From positions 1-27,325 of the forward strand of contig JAEZZE010000079.1 of the NCBI GenBank assembly GCA_023418755.1: a stretch of 27,325 nt of DNA, given 5' to 3'. Under the pieces are notes generated by a model. It saw only the letters and a list, made by a program, of their open reading frames with translations, did not search any database and was not told the origin of the DNA. The DNA comes from Bacillota bacterium (lineage in GTDB: Bacteria > Bacillota > Bacilli > Paenibacillales > Paenibacillaceae). Shown here in pieces: positions 21,605 to 27,325 of the stretch. Every line of letters starts with the position of its first letter. Position 1 is the first letter of the stretch. The translations under genes were made by a program, and so were the position numbers.

Positions 21605-22480
21605 ATGGAAAACAAAAACGAGTTGCGTAGTGTTGATTTGGGATACTCGATTCTGATTATATTACTGTTGATTGAGCAATCGGCTATTTTTATTCATCTT
21701 TATATAAAGCAATCTTATTCAGCATGGGATTTCGCTGCCAGTTTGGGAGCTCTAATTGCGATATTATTCGGATTCACAGTGCGTTTGGGGATCTCGGTGG
21801 TTATCGTATTTTTATTTATTGTCACGTATATTGTATGGCTTGCAACGAGCGGGCGAAGCGATGTTTTGGATCTAACCTGGCTACTTTTTATACCGGCCAA
21901 CGTATTGATTACCTCGTTTATTAAAAACCGAATTGTTCGAACGAAGCGAATTATGGAGAGGCTGGAAGATCTGAAACAAACCAATCCTGCGATTGATCTC
22001 GACACGGGTCTAGGTAATAAGGAATCGTTCAACGATACGTTGATCAAACAAGCTAATCTGGCGAGAAGGTACTCCGATAAATACGATTTTGCGATGGCAT
22101 TGTTTAAAATAGAATTTCTTCCGCTTGTTTTGGAATCTCTCGGACAAGGCAGATACTCCAAGTTTTTGCTCGAAATTTCCAATACAATCCAGAAACAAAT
22201 TCGTCACGAGGATTATAAATTTTCCATCGACATGGGTCGTTTCATTGTCCTATGTCCACTAACGGATCGAGATTTTTTCCCTGTCGTGACGGATCGGATT
22301 AAGAACGCGATGATGAACCTCGGAATCGAAGACAAAAACGGACAACCCCTTAAGCTTGTCGTCAAGTCGTCAATCCATGAGTTCGACATCGAGCAGTTTG
22401 AATTGTACCGTAAAGTGGACGATGTCATCGCTATGCTTGAAAGAGATACGGAGATTGATTTGGTCGCAGAATATGTTTGA
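21605..22480 (+). CDS. ydaK: Degenerate GGDEF membrane protein, predicted c-di-GMP receptor (YdaK-like)
   Basis: Membrane protein of 291 residues: four hydrophobic segments (about 13-33, 43-58, 62-80, 89-106), a short linker, then a GGDEF-type domain from DLDTGLGNKESF (131-142). Where GGDEF should be, the sequence is DMGRF (209-213), so diguanylate cyclase activity should be lost. Five residues earlier the inhibitory-site motif RxxD is intact (RHED, 200-203), with exactly the RxxD-5-GGDEF spacing. This combination marks a c-di-GMP receptor, as in B. subtilis YdaK. AAGGGG is 9 bases upstream. It probably gates the glycosyltransferase encoded downstream. Confidence 0.87.
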   Translation: MENKNELRSVDLGYSILIILLLIEQSAIFIHLYIKQSYSAWDFAASLGALIAILFGFTVRLGISVVIVFLFIVTYIVWLATSGRSDVLDLTWLLFIPANVLITSFIKNRIVRTKRIMERLEDLKQTNPAIDLDTGLGNKESFNDTLIKQANLARRYSDKYDFAMALFKIEFLPLVLESLGQGRYSKFLLEISNTIQKQIRHEDYKFSIDMGRFIVLCPLTDRDFFPVVTDRIKNAMMNLGIEDKNGQPLKLVVKSSIHEFDIEQFELYRKVDDVIAMLERDTEIDLVAEYV

Positions 22481-22508
22481 TGCAGCTTAGAAGAAAAGGA
22501 GAGTTGGC

Positions 22509-22652
22509 ATGAGTTACACCAGTTGGTTTATTCCGATTTGTATCGTTGTATCGACTTTGTTTACGTTAGCGGTAGTGGTGCTAACCATCTATACCTTGTA
22601 CTTTAGGGCGAAAGTGATCGAGAAATACGATAGGGGAAGAAACCATGTCTGA
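22509..22652 (+). CDS. 47-residue single-span membrane protein overlapping the synthase gene
   Basis: Small protein with one membrane helix (about residues 6-32, WFIPICIVVSTLFTLAVVVL) and a basic cytoplasmic-type tail (FRAKVIEKYDRGRNHV). AAAGGAG (22495-22501) is 7 bases before the ATG, a strong translation signal. Its end overlaps the glycosyltransferase start by 8 bases, implying coupled translation. I do not recognise a family. Position and size suggest a small partner of the synthase, comparable in role to PgaD with PgaC. There is no homologue here of the B. subtilis ydaL or ydaN genes. Confidence 0.77.
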   Translation: MSYTSWFIPICIVVSTLFTLAVVVLTIYTLYFRAKVIEKYDRGRNHV

Positions 22653-23940
22653 TTTTATCCTGCTTTTCTCGGTCATTAGTATTTGGTTGGCCGTATTCGA
22701 AGCAATCATCATTATGGCAGGGGCCATAAAATTCATTCATCGGCAAAGCCGTACGCCGCTCGTTATTCCTCAAGATATGGAGCGCTTTCCGACGGTAAGC
22801 GTTTTGGTTCCGGCGCATAATGAGGAAATCGTAATTGAATCCACCGTGGAACATATTTTGTTAATGAACTATCCGGCCCACAAAGTTCAAGTGATCGCGA
22901 TCGCGGACAATTGCACAGACCGTACTGCGGAGAGACTCAAGAAATTGAAGGCTAAACTCGCCTATCGGGATCGGGACTTTCACATCCTGGAGCGGACCGG
23001 GAAGGGCGGCAAGTCCGGGGCGCTGAACGATGCGTTTAAGATGGCTACAGGAGAATGGATCTGCGTATATGATGCCGATGCAGCACCGGAAAGAAACGCA
23101 CTCGCTTTTCTTATGCAAAAAGCGCTTGAGAAGCCGGACGAGTACGGCGCTGTTTTCGGGCGCAATAAAGCTCGTAATCGGAATCAGAACTTTCTTACCA
23201 AAAGCATTAATCTGGAGCTTGTAACCGTACAGAGAGTGCATCATACGGGACTATGGGAACTGTTTAAGATCGGAACGATCCCGGGGACGAACTTCATTGT
23301 GAAATCCGATCTAATTCGAGAAATCGGCGGATGGGACGAAGAGGCGATTACGGAAGATACGGCGATCTCGTTTGAAATTCTTACGCGAGGACAATTGATT
23401 GCTTTGGCCCCGCAAGCCGAAGCATATCAGCAGGAACCGGAGAAATTGAGCGTTTATATGAAACAACGCGAGAGATGGTCCAAAGGAAACTACCATGTCA
23501 TACTCGATAACGCGCACCATTTGTTCAATTCTTCGAGTTGGCGAATCAAGCTCCACGTTCTTTATTATGCGGCCAGTTATTTCTGGTTTATGATCGCCAT
23601 TATTATTTCCGATATTATTTTTATCGCCAACATCGTCTACCAGGTCATGGCTTTATTCGGAGCATCGTTCGTATCCCCGTTTGTATTCGGCGGTGATATT
23701 TATGTCTATCTGATGATCGCATGGGCTCTGATGTATTACATCTACGTATTGCAGATCAACCTCGCGCTGGCCGCCGATATCGGCCAAAGCACGGTCGGCA
23801 ATTTCGTCGTTGCGGTCGTTTCGTATTTCACTTACTCGCAGTTGTTCTTGATCATTTCGGTACGAGCGTTCTATTCGCTCGTCGTCGACAAAATCATAGG
23901 CAGAAAGACTAAATGGTATAAGACGCAGAGGTTTGGATGA
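22645..23940 (+). CDS. Processive family-2 glycosyltransferase (polysaccharide synthase, YdaM-like)
   Basis: Membrane synthase of 431 residues predicted to polymerise a sugar nucleotide into an exported polysaccharide. It has an N-terminal helix (about 4-26), a GT-A domain (about 50-280) and three to four C-terminal helices (about 300-415). Motifs of processive GT2 enzymes are present: VLVPAHNEE, D88 (ADNCTDRT), DAD at 143-145, TED at 236-238 and QRERW at 274-278, placing it near cellulose, PNAG and hyaluronan synthases. AGGGGA lies 7 bases upstream inside the preceding small gene. The adjacent c-di-GMP receptor suggests allosteric activation. The sugar is unknown. Confidence 0.9.
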   Translation: MSDFILLFSVISIWLAVFEAIIIMAGAIKFIHRQSRTPLVIPQDMERFPTVSVLVPAHNEEIVIESTVEHILLMNYPAHKVQVIAIADNCTDRTAERLKKLKAKLAYRDRDFHILERTGKGGKSGALNDAFKMATGEWICVYDADAAPERNALAFLMQKALEKPDEYGAVFGRNKARNRNQNFLTKSINLELVTVQRVHHTGLWELFKIGTIPGTNFIVKSDLIREIGGWDEEAITEDTAISFEILTRGQLIALAPQAEAYQQEPEKLSVYMKQRERWSKGNYHVILDNAHHLFNSSSWRIKLHVLYYAASYFWFMIAIIISDIIFIANIVYQVMALFGASFVSPFVFGGDIYVYLMIAWALMYYIYVLQINLALAADIGQSTVGNFVVAVVSYFTYSQLFLIISVRAFYSLVVDKIIGRKTKWYKTQRFG

Positions 23941-23955
23941 TTCGCACATCCCCAG

Positions 23956-24003
23956 ACAGCTAACGTGAAGGACAGTGTCCGCTGCCCCGCGTTAGCTGTT
24001 TTA
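23956..24003 (+). terminator. Terminator closing the polysaccharide operon
   Basis: ACAGCTAACG (23956-23965) pairs perfectly with CGTTAGCTGT (23990-23999), followed by a T-rich tail. A small nested hairpin (GGAC/GTCC) lies in the loop. It marks the right edge of the inserted region. Confidence 0.83.
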
Positions 24004-24030
24004 TGTTTTCTGATGCCGTGTGGTCCAATG

Positions 24031-24060
24031 GAATAGTTTTCATCCCAGAAGGACAGACTA
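24031..24060 (+). promoter_or_regulatory. Candidate sigma-F promoter of dacF
   Basis: GAATA (24031-24035) and GGACAGACTA (24051-24060) are 15 bases apart, close to the sigma-F pattern (GYWTA, then GGNRANANTW) with one mismatch in each element. dacF is a known sigma-F gene in B. subtilis. Confidence 0.5.
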
Positions 24061-24110
24061 ATGGGAAGAAATCATTGGCCGACACTCGGCCATCAGGAGG
24101 GGAGCCACTT

Positions 24111-25328
24111 TTGGCTTGTAAAGAGACAAGAAGACCGTCCGGGAAACGTTACCTCGCCTGGCTGCTTGCCGGGCTGTTAACGGTTGCCCTGATCGCGCCG
24201 GCCGCGGTCTCCGCCAAGGAGCCGACGGTCAAGCAGCCGTCTACCGACCTGGCCTCGAACGCCAAATCCGCGATTCTGATGGATGCGGACAGCGGCACGA
24301 TCATTTATGAGAAGAACGGCTCGTTGGCTTTGCCTCCCGCCAGCATCACGAAAATCATGACGATGCTGCTCGTCATGGAAGCGATCGACGAAGGCCGATT
24401 GAAGCTGGCCGACAAGGTGACCGCGAGCGAATACGCCGCTTCGATGGGCGGCTCCCAGATTTTCCTCGAGCCCGGCGAAGAAATGAGCGTCGAGGATATG
24501 CTTAAGGGGGTCGCGCTTGCTTCGGGCAACGACGCTTCCGTCGCGCTCGCGGAGAAGCTTGGGGGCAGCGAGCAGCAATTCGTCGCGATGATGAACGAGA
24601 AGGCGTCCGAGCTCGGCATGACCAATACGAAGTTCGTCAATTGCAACGGTCTGCCGGCCGAAGGCCACGTGTCCTCCGCCCGGGACATCGCCCTCATGTC
24701 CAAGGAGCTGTTGAAATACGAGGATATCACGAAATACACGGGCCTGTACCAGGATTATTTGCGCAAAGGAAGCTCTAAGCCTTTTTGGCTCGTCAATACG
24801 AACAAGCTCGTCCGTTTCTACAGCGGAGCGGACGGCATTAAGACGGGATTTACGAGCGAGGCGAAATTTTGCCTGTCGGCGACGGCGCGCCGGGACAGCC
24901 TGCGCCTGATCGCCGTCGTCATGGGCGAGCCGAATACGAAGACGCGCAACGCGGAGGTGTCGCAACTGTTCGATTATGCGTTCGCTCAATACACGAACGT
25001 TCCGATTTACAAAAAAGGCGATTCGATCGGCACGCTGCCGGTCGAGAAAGGCAAAGTCGCCAGCATTCCGTTGACCGCGAAGCATTCGTACAGCGTCCTG
25101 CTGAAGAAGGGCGACGCGGGCAAGGGCATTCGCCACGAGCTGGTGCTTCAGCCTAACGTGAAGGCTCCGATCGAGATCGGACAATCGGTCGGCAAGCTGG
25201 TCGTCTATCGGGGCAACGACGTCATTACCGAGTTTCAGGTGGAATCTCCCGCGGCGGTCGAGCGCGCGGGCTGGTGGACGCTGCTGCGCAGAACGACCGG
25301 GCATCTGTTCTTCTCGGATGCGGATTAA
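24111..25328 (+). CDS. dacF: D-alanyl-D-alanine carboxypeptidase DacF
   Basis: Low-molecular-weight penicillin-binding protein that trims the terminal D-alanine from stem peptides; in B. subtilis DacF acts in the forespore on spore peptidoglycan. TTG at 24111 is chosen because AGGAGGGGAG (24095-24104) precedes it and a signal peptide follows at once (LAWLLAGLLTVALIAPAAVSA), giving 405 residues (389 in B. subtilis). The upstream ATG at 24003 lies next to the preceding terminator and would add an unlikely N-terminus. Active-site motifs are SITK (78-81), SGN (138-140) and KTG (244-246), followed by the beta-rich C-terminal domain of the PBP5/DacF group. It sits before spoIIA as in Bacillus. Confidence 0.94.
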   Translation: MACKETRRPSGKRYLAWLLAGLLTVALIAPAAVSAKEPTVKQPSTDLASNAKSAILMDADSGTIIYEKNGSLALPPASITKIMTMLLVMEAIDEGRLKLADKVTASEYAASMGGSQIFLEPGEEMSVEDMLKGVALASGNDASVALAEKLGGSEQQFVAMMNEKASELGMTNTKFVNCNGLPAEGHVSSARDIALMSKELLKYEDITKYTGLYQDYLRKGSSKPFWLVNTNKLVRFYSGADGIKTGFTSEAKFCLSATARRDSLRLIAVVMGEPNTKTRNAEVSQLFDYAFAQYTNVPIYKKGDSIGTLPVEKGKVASIPLTAKHSYSVLLKKGDAGKGIRHELVLQPNVKAPIEIGQSVGKLVVYRGNDVITEFQVESPAAVERAGWWTLLRRTTGHLFFSDAD

Positions 25329-25331
25329 GCC

Positions 25332-25383
25332 CGCGAAAAGGCGGCATGGCGCGGCAAGCGTCGCCGCCTCTTTCGCGCGTTTT
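25332..25383 (+). terminator. Hairpin after dacF
   Basis: CGCGAAAAGGCGGC (25332-25345) pairs with GCCGCCTCTTTCGCG (25363-25377) with one bulge, followed by CGTTTT. It is a long, stable stem with a short T-tract, so a probable but not ideal terminator separating dacF from spoIIA. Confidence 0.62.
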
Positions 25384-25451
25384 GTCGAATCGGGAGGACC
25401 AGCTTCTAGTTTTGTCGGGGGGCAGGAATGGGAGAGCGTTCCGTAGAATTG
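25383..25451 (+). promoter_or_regulatory. Spo0A-activated sigma-H promoter of spoIIA
   Basis: A perfect 0A box TGTCGAA (25383-25389) and a weaker one TGTCGGG (25413-25419) lie 30 bases apart, upstream of a sigma-H promoter: GCAGGAATG (25422-25430), a 12-base spacer and GTAGAATTG (25443-25451). These match the RnAGGAwWW and RnnGAATww consensus. In B. subtilis spoIIA is transcribed by sigma-H and activated by Spo0A~P. Confidence 0.85.
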
Positions 25452-25491
25452 AAGACGAGGCAAGCAGGTTATTGGGGAAGGGGAAATGGAG

Positions 25492-25845
25492 ATGAGCTTG
25501 CAGGTCGAGCTGGAGCAGCAACGCAACGTTTTGGTCGTCCGCCTACGAGGAGAATTGGACCATCATACCGCGGATATCGTGCGATTCAAGATGGAGGACG
25601 CGATCCTGCGAGGCCGATGCGATCATGTCGTGCTTAGCCTCAAGGATTTGCAGTTTATGGACAGCTCGGGACTCGGCGTCATTCTCGGGCGCTACAAGCT
25701 GATCAAGAGCCGTGGCGGCAAAATGGTCGTGTGCGACACGCAGCCCAGCGTCAAAAGATTGTTCGAGCTATCCGGGCTGTTCAAGATTCTCTCGTTTTAC
25801 GATTCGGAGCGTTCGGCGATCGCCGGTCTGGAGGTCGTGTCATGA
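25492..25845 (+). CDS. spoIIAA: Anti-sigma-F factor antagonist SpoIIAA
   Basis: STAS-domain switch protein of 117 residues, the same length as in B. subtilis. Unphosphorylated SpoIIAA binds SpoIIAB and frees sigma-F in the forespore; SpoIIAB inactivates it by phosphorylating Ser58, here in FMDSSGLGVILGRYK. GELDHHTA (20-27) is the other family signature. The ATG at 25492 is preferred over 25486 because AAGGGG is then 8 bases away and the MSL start aligns with the B. subtilis protein. The stop overlaps spoIIAB (ATGA). Confidence 0.96.
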   Translation: MSLQVELEQQRNVLVVRLRGELDHHTADIVRFKMEDAILRGRCDHVVLSLKDLQFMDSSGLGVILGRYKLIKSRGGKMVVCDTQPSVKRLFELSGLFKILSFYDSERSAIAGLEVVS

Positions 25846-26288
25846 GCGGGCATAACCATATGAAGCTTTCGTTCGCAAGCCGGTCCGAGAACGAGTCGTT
25901 CGCGAGAGTCTCGGTCGCCGCTTTCGTCTCGCAGCTGGACCCGACGCTGGAGCAGCTCGACGAAATCAAGACCGTCGTCTCCGAAGCGGTCACCAACGCG
26001 ATCATCCACGGATACGACGGCGGAACGGACGGCATCGTTACCGTGGAAGCGGAAATCGACGGCGACACGGTTTCTTTGTCCGTGACCGATCGGGGCAAAG
26101 GGATCGAAGATTTGGATTTAGCCAGACAACCGCTGTTCACTTCGCGCCCGGAGCTCGAGCGTTCCGGAATGGGCTTCACGATCATGGAAAATTTCATGGA
26201 TGAATTCGACGTCGTCAGTTCGGAATCGGGAGGCACATCTTTACGGATGAAAAAACGGATTGAGTCAAAAAAAGCTATGTTTAACTAA
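25842..26288 (+). CDS. spoIIAB: Anti-sigma-F factor and serine kinase SpoIIAB
   Basis: GHKL-fold protein of 148 residues (146 in B. subtilis) that holds sigma-F inactive and phosphorylates SpoIIAA. The ATP site is visible: N-box EAVTNAIIHG with E48 and N52, DRGKG (83-87), and the glycine lid ERSGMGFTIMENFMD (106-120). The start overlaps the spoIIAA stop as ATGA, with GGAGG (25830-25834) 7 bases upstream. A longer frame opening at 25731 is not supported. Confidence 0.96.
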   Translation: MSGHNHMKLSFASRSENESFARVSVAAFVSQLDPTLEQLDEIKTVVSEAVTNAIIHGYDGGTDGIVTVEAEIDGDTVSLSVTDRGKGIEDLDLARQPLFTSRPELERSGMGFTIMENFMDEFDVVSSESGGTSLRMKKRIESKKAMFN

Positions 26289-26312
26289 AACCGTGCGGCA
26301 GGGGTTGGAGGC

Positions 26313-27071
26313 ATGGAAGCAGATTGGAAACGATCGTCTCCGCCGGCATACTTGGACGACAGCGAAGTGAAACGTCTCATTGCGCTGAGCCAGTCCGGGG
26401 ATACGACCGCGCGGGACACGCTCGTCAATAGCAATATCCGTCTGGTATGGTCCGTCGTACAGCGGTTCGCCAATCGCGGCTACGACAGCGAGGACCTGTT
26501 TCAGATCGGCTGCATCGGCTTGCTGAAGTCGGTGGACAAGTTCGATCTCTCCTACGACGTCAAATTTTCGACCTACGCCGTGCCGATGATCATCGGCGAA
26601 ATCCAGAGATTCCTCAGGGACGACGGCACGCTAAAAGTGAGCCGATCCTTGAAGGAAACGGCCAACCGCGTCCGCAAAGTCAAGGACGAGCTGTCGAAGA
26701 GATACGGCCGTGCGCCGACGATCGGCGAAGTGGCGGAGGAACTGGGCGTGACGCCGGAGGAAATCGTATTCGCCCAAGAAGCGAACAAGCCTCCGACCTC
26801 CATACACGAGACGGTGTTCGAGAACGACGGCGATCCGATCACGCTCATGGACCAGATCGCCGACGAGTCCCAGGAGCGCTGGTTCGACAAGCTGGCGCTG
26901 ACGGAAGCGATCCAGGCGCTGAGCGACCGGGAGAGGCTGATTATCTATTTGCGGTATTTCCGCGATCAAACCCAATCCGAAGTGGCCGGGAGGCTGGGCA
27001 TCTCCCAAGTGCAAGTCAGCCGGCTGGAGAAAAAAATACTGCAAAACATAAAGGACCAGATCGCGCTGTAG
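26313..27071 (+). CDS. sigF: RNA polymerase sigma-F factor
   Basis: First forespore-specific sigma factor, 252 residues (255 in B. subtilis). Region 2 is at about 41-104 (NIRLVWSVVQRF, EDLFQIGCIGLLK, FSTYAVPMIIGEI), region 3 at about 110-170, and the region 4 helix-turn-helix at about 220-244 (QSEVAGRLGISQVQVSRLEK). AGGGG at 26300-26304 is 8 bases from the ATG; GGAGG at 26307-26311 is too close to be the main site. It is the third gene of spoIIA and is followed by a strong terminator. Confidence 0.96.
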   Translation: MEADWKRSSPPAYLDDSEVKRLIALSQSGDTTARDTLVNSNIRLVWSVVQRFANRGYDSEDLFQIGCIGLLKSVDKFDLSYDVKFSTYAVPMIIGEIQRFLRDDGTLKVSRSLKETANRVRKVKDELSKRYGRAPTIGEVAEELGVTPEEIVFAQEANKPPTSIHETVFENDGDPITLMDQIADESQERWFDKLALTEAIQALSDRERLIIYLRYFRDQTQSEVAGRLGISQVQVSRLEKKILQNIKDQIAL

Positions 27072-27100
27072 GCGGATGACGCCAAGGGGGGCGCGGTCGC

Positions 27101-27146
27101 GAGGGAGACGAAAGCCGGACGCCGGCGCTCGTCTCCCTCTTTTTTT
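27101..27146 (+). terminator. Terminator of the spoIIA operon
   Basis: GAGGGAGACGA (27101-27111) pairs perfectly with TCGTCTCCCTC (27129-27139), a smaller GCCGG/CCGGC hairpin sits in the loop, and seven Ts follow (27140-27146). Confidence 0.95.
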
Positions 27147-27156
27147 CCTGAAATGC

Positions 27157-27186
27157 GTTTAGGCTGGCGGCTTCCACTCCATACTA
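27157..27186 (+). promoter_or_regulatory. Candidate sigma-G promoter of spoVA
   Basis: GTTTA (27157-27161), an 18-base spacer and CATACTA (27180-27186). The -10 matches CATNNTA of sigma-G. spoVA is a sigma-G operon in B. subtilis, so context agrees; the -35 is less certain. Confidence 0.62.
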
Positions 27187-27215
27187 AGCGAAATGCGAAT
27201 GGGGAGGGGGTTGCG

Positions 27216-27325
27216 ATGGTCCGTTCCGACGAGGACTCCGGAGTCGTCTATGTTCGCATGCGAAGAAGAGCCGTCGTGAGGCCCGGCGCCGTCGTTTACT
27301 TGGGAGACGTCGCAAGATTGGTGGC
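27216..27325 (+). CDS. spoVAA: Stage V sporulation protein AA (5' end only)
   Basis: The first 36 codons of a gene that runs past the window edge. The translation includes VYVRMRRRAVVRPGAVVYLG, then DVARLV, the N-terminal pattern of SpoVAA (an R/K-rich strand followed by LGDVA). SpoVA proteins form the spore inner-membrane channel for dipicolinic acid. A G-rich ribosome site (GGGGAGGGGG, 27201-27210) lies 5 bases upstream. Position after sigF is the conserved Bacillales order. Confidence 0.85.
   Translation, partial: MVRSDEDSGVVYVRMRRRAVVRPGAVVYLGDVARLV

Noticed and set aside
21605..22480. Active diguanylate cyclase
   Set aside because: The GGDEF signature is replaced by DMGRF, which lacks the metal- and GTP-binding residues.
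24177..25526. Minus-strand open frame of 449 codons opposite dacF
   Set aside because: Composition is dominated by arginine, leucine and aspartate as expected from the reverse of a GC-rich gene, and dacF motifs on the plus strand are unambiguous.

Overview
The window is chromosomal DNA from an endospore-forming Gram-positive bacterium, most likely a Paenibacillaceae member (Paenibacillus/Cohnella type). The reasons are the conserved Bacillales order nudF - endonuclease Q-like - spoIIM - fur ... yqzK - xerD - deoB - punA ... dacF - spoIIAA - spoIIAB - sigF - spoVAA, strong Shine-Dalgarno sequences, a fairly GC-rich backbone, and sporulation promoters matching sigma-E, sigma-F, sigma-H and sigma-G consensus patterns. 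Compared with the B. subtilis order as I know it, this backbone is interrupted twice.

Region 1 (1-3126) holds nudF, a PHP-domain endonuclease Q-like gene, spoIIM with a sigma-E-type promoter, and fur with its own sigma-A promoter and terminator. Region 2 (3132-8417) is the first interruption between fur and yqzK. It contains a peroxide-defence module (an OhrR-type repressor with a co-transcribed and a divergent glutathione peroxidase gene, and operator-like palindromes over both promoters), an orphan response regulator with a transcriptional-activator C-terminus, a subtilisin-family protease without a signal peptide, and alanine dehydrogenase. Region 3 (8485-11822) returns to the backbone: yqzK, a xerD homologue that has lost several catalytic residues, deoB and punA.

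Region 4 (11836-24003) is the second interruption, about 12 kb between punA and dacF, and is the most interesting part. In order it carries a small heptad-repeat protein, a 1953-residue LPKTG surface protein with DUF11-like and SdrD B-type repeats, two tandem c-di-GMP-I (GEMM-I) riboswitches in front of a secreted transglutaminase-like protein, a divergent sortase, and a four-gene exopolysaccharide synthase cluster resembling B. subtilis ydaJ-ydaK-ydaM. The YdaK-like protein has an intact RxxD c-di-GMP-binding I-site next to a destroyed GGDEF motif, and a 47-residue membrane protein overlaps the glycosyltransferase start. c-di-GMP therefore seems to act on this island twice: through RNA on a secreted papain-like enzyme beside the adhesin, and through protein on polysaccharide synthesis. 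I propose a biofilm module in which adhesin anchoring, adhesin processing and matrix synthesis are coordinated by c-di-GMP, analogous to but not homologous with LapA/LapG or the Clostridioides difficile CD2831/PPEP-1 pair. The assignments rest on sequence; the joint function is inference.

Region 5 (24031-27325) is the sporulation block: dacF (TTG start), a spoIIA operon with a sigma-H promoter and Spo0A boxes, a strong terminator after sigF, and the first 36 codons of spoVAA behind a sigma-G-like promoter.
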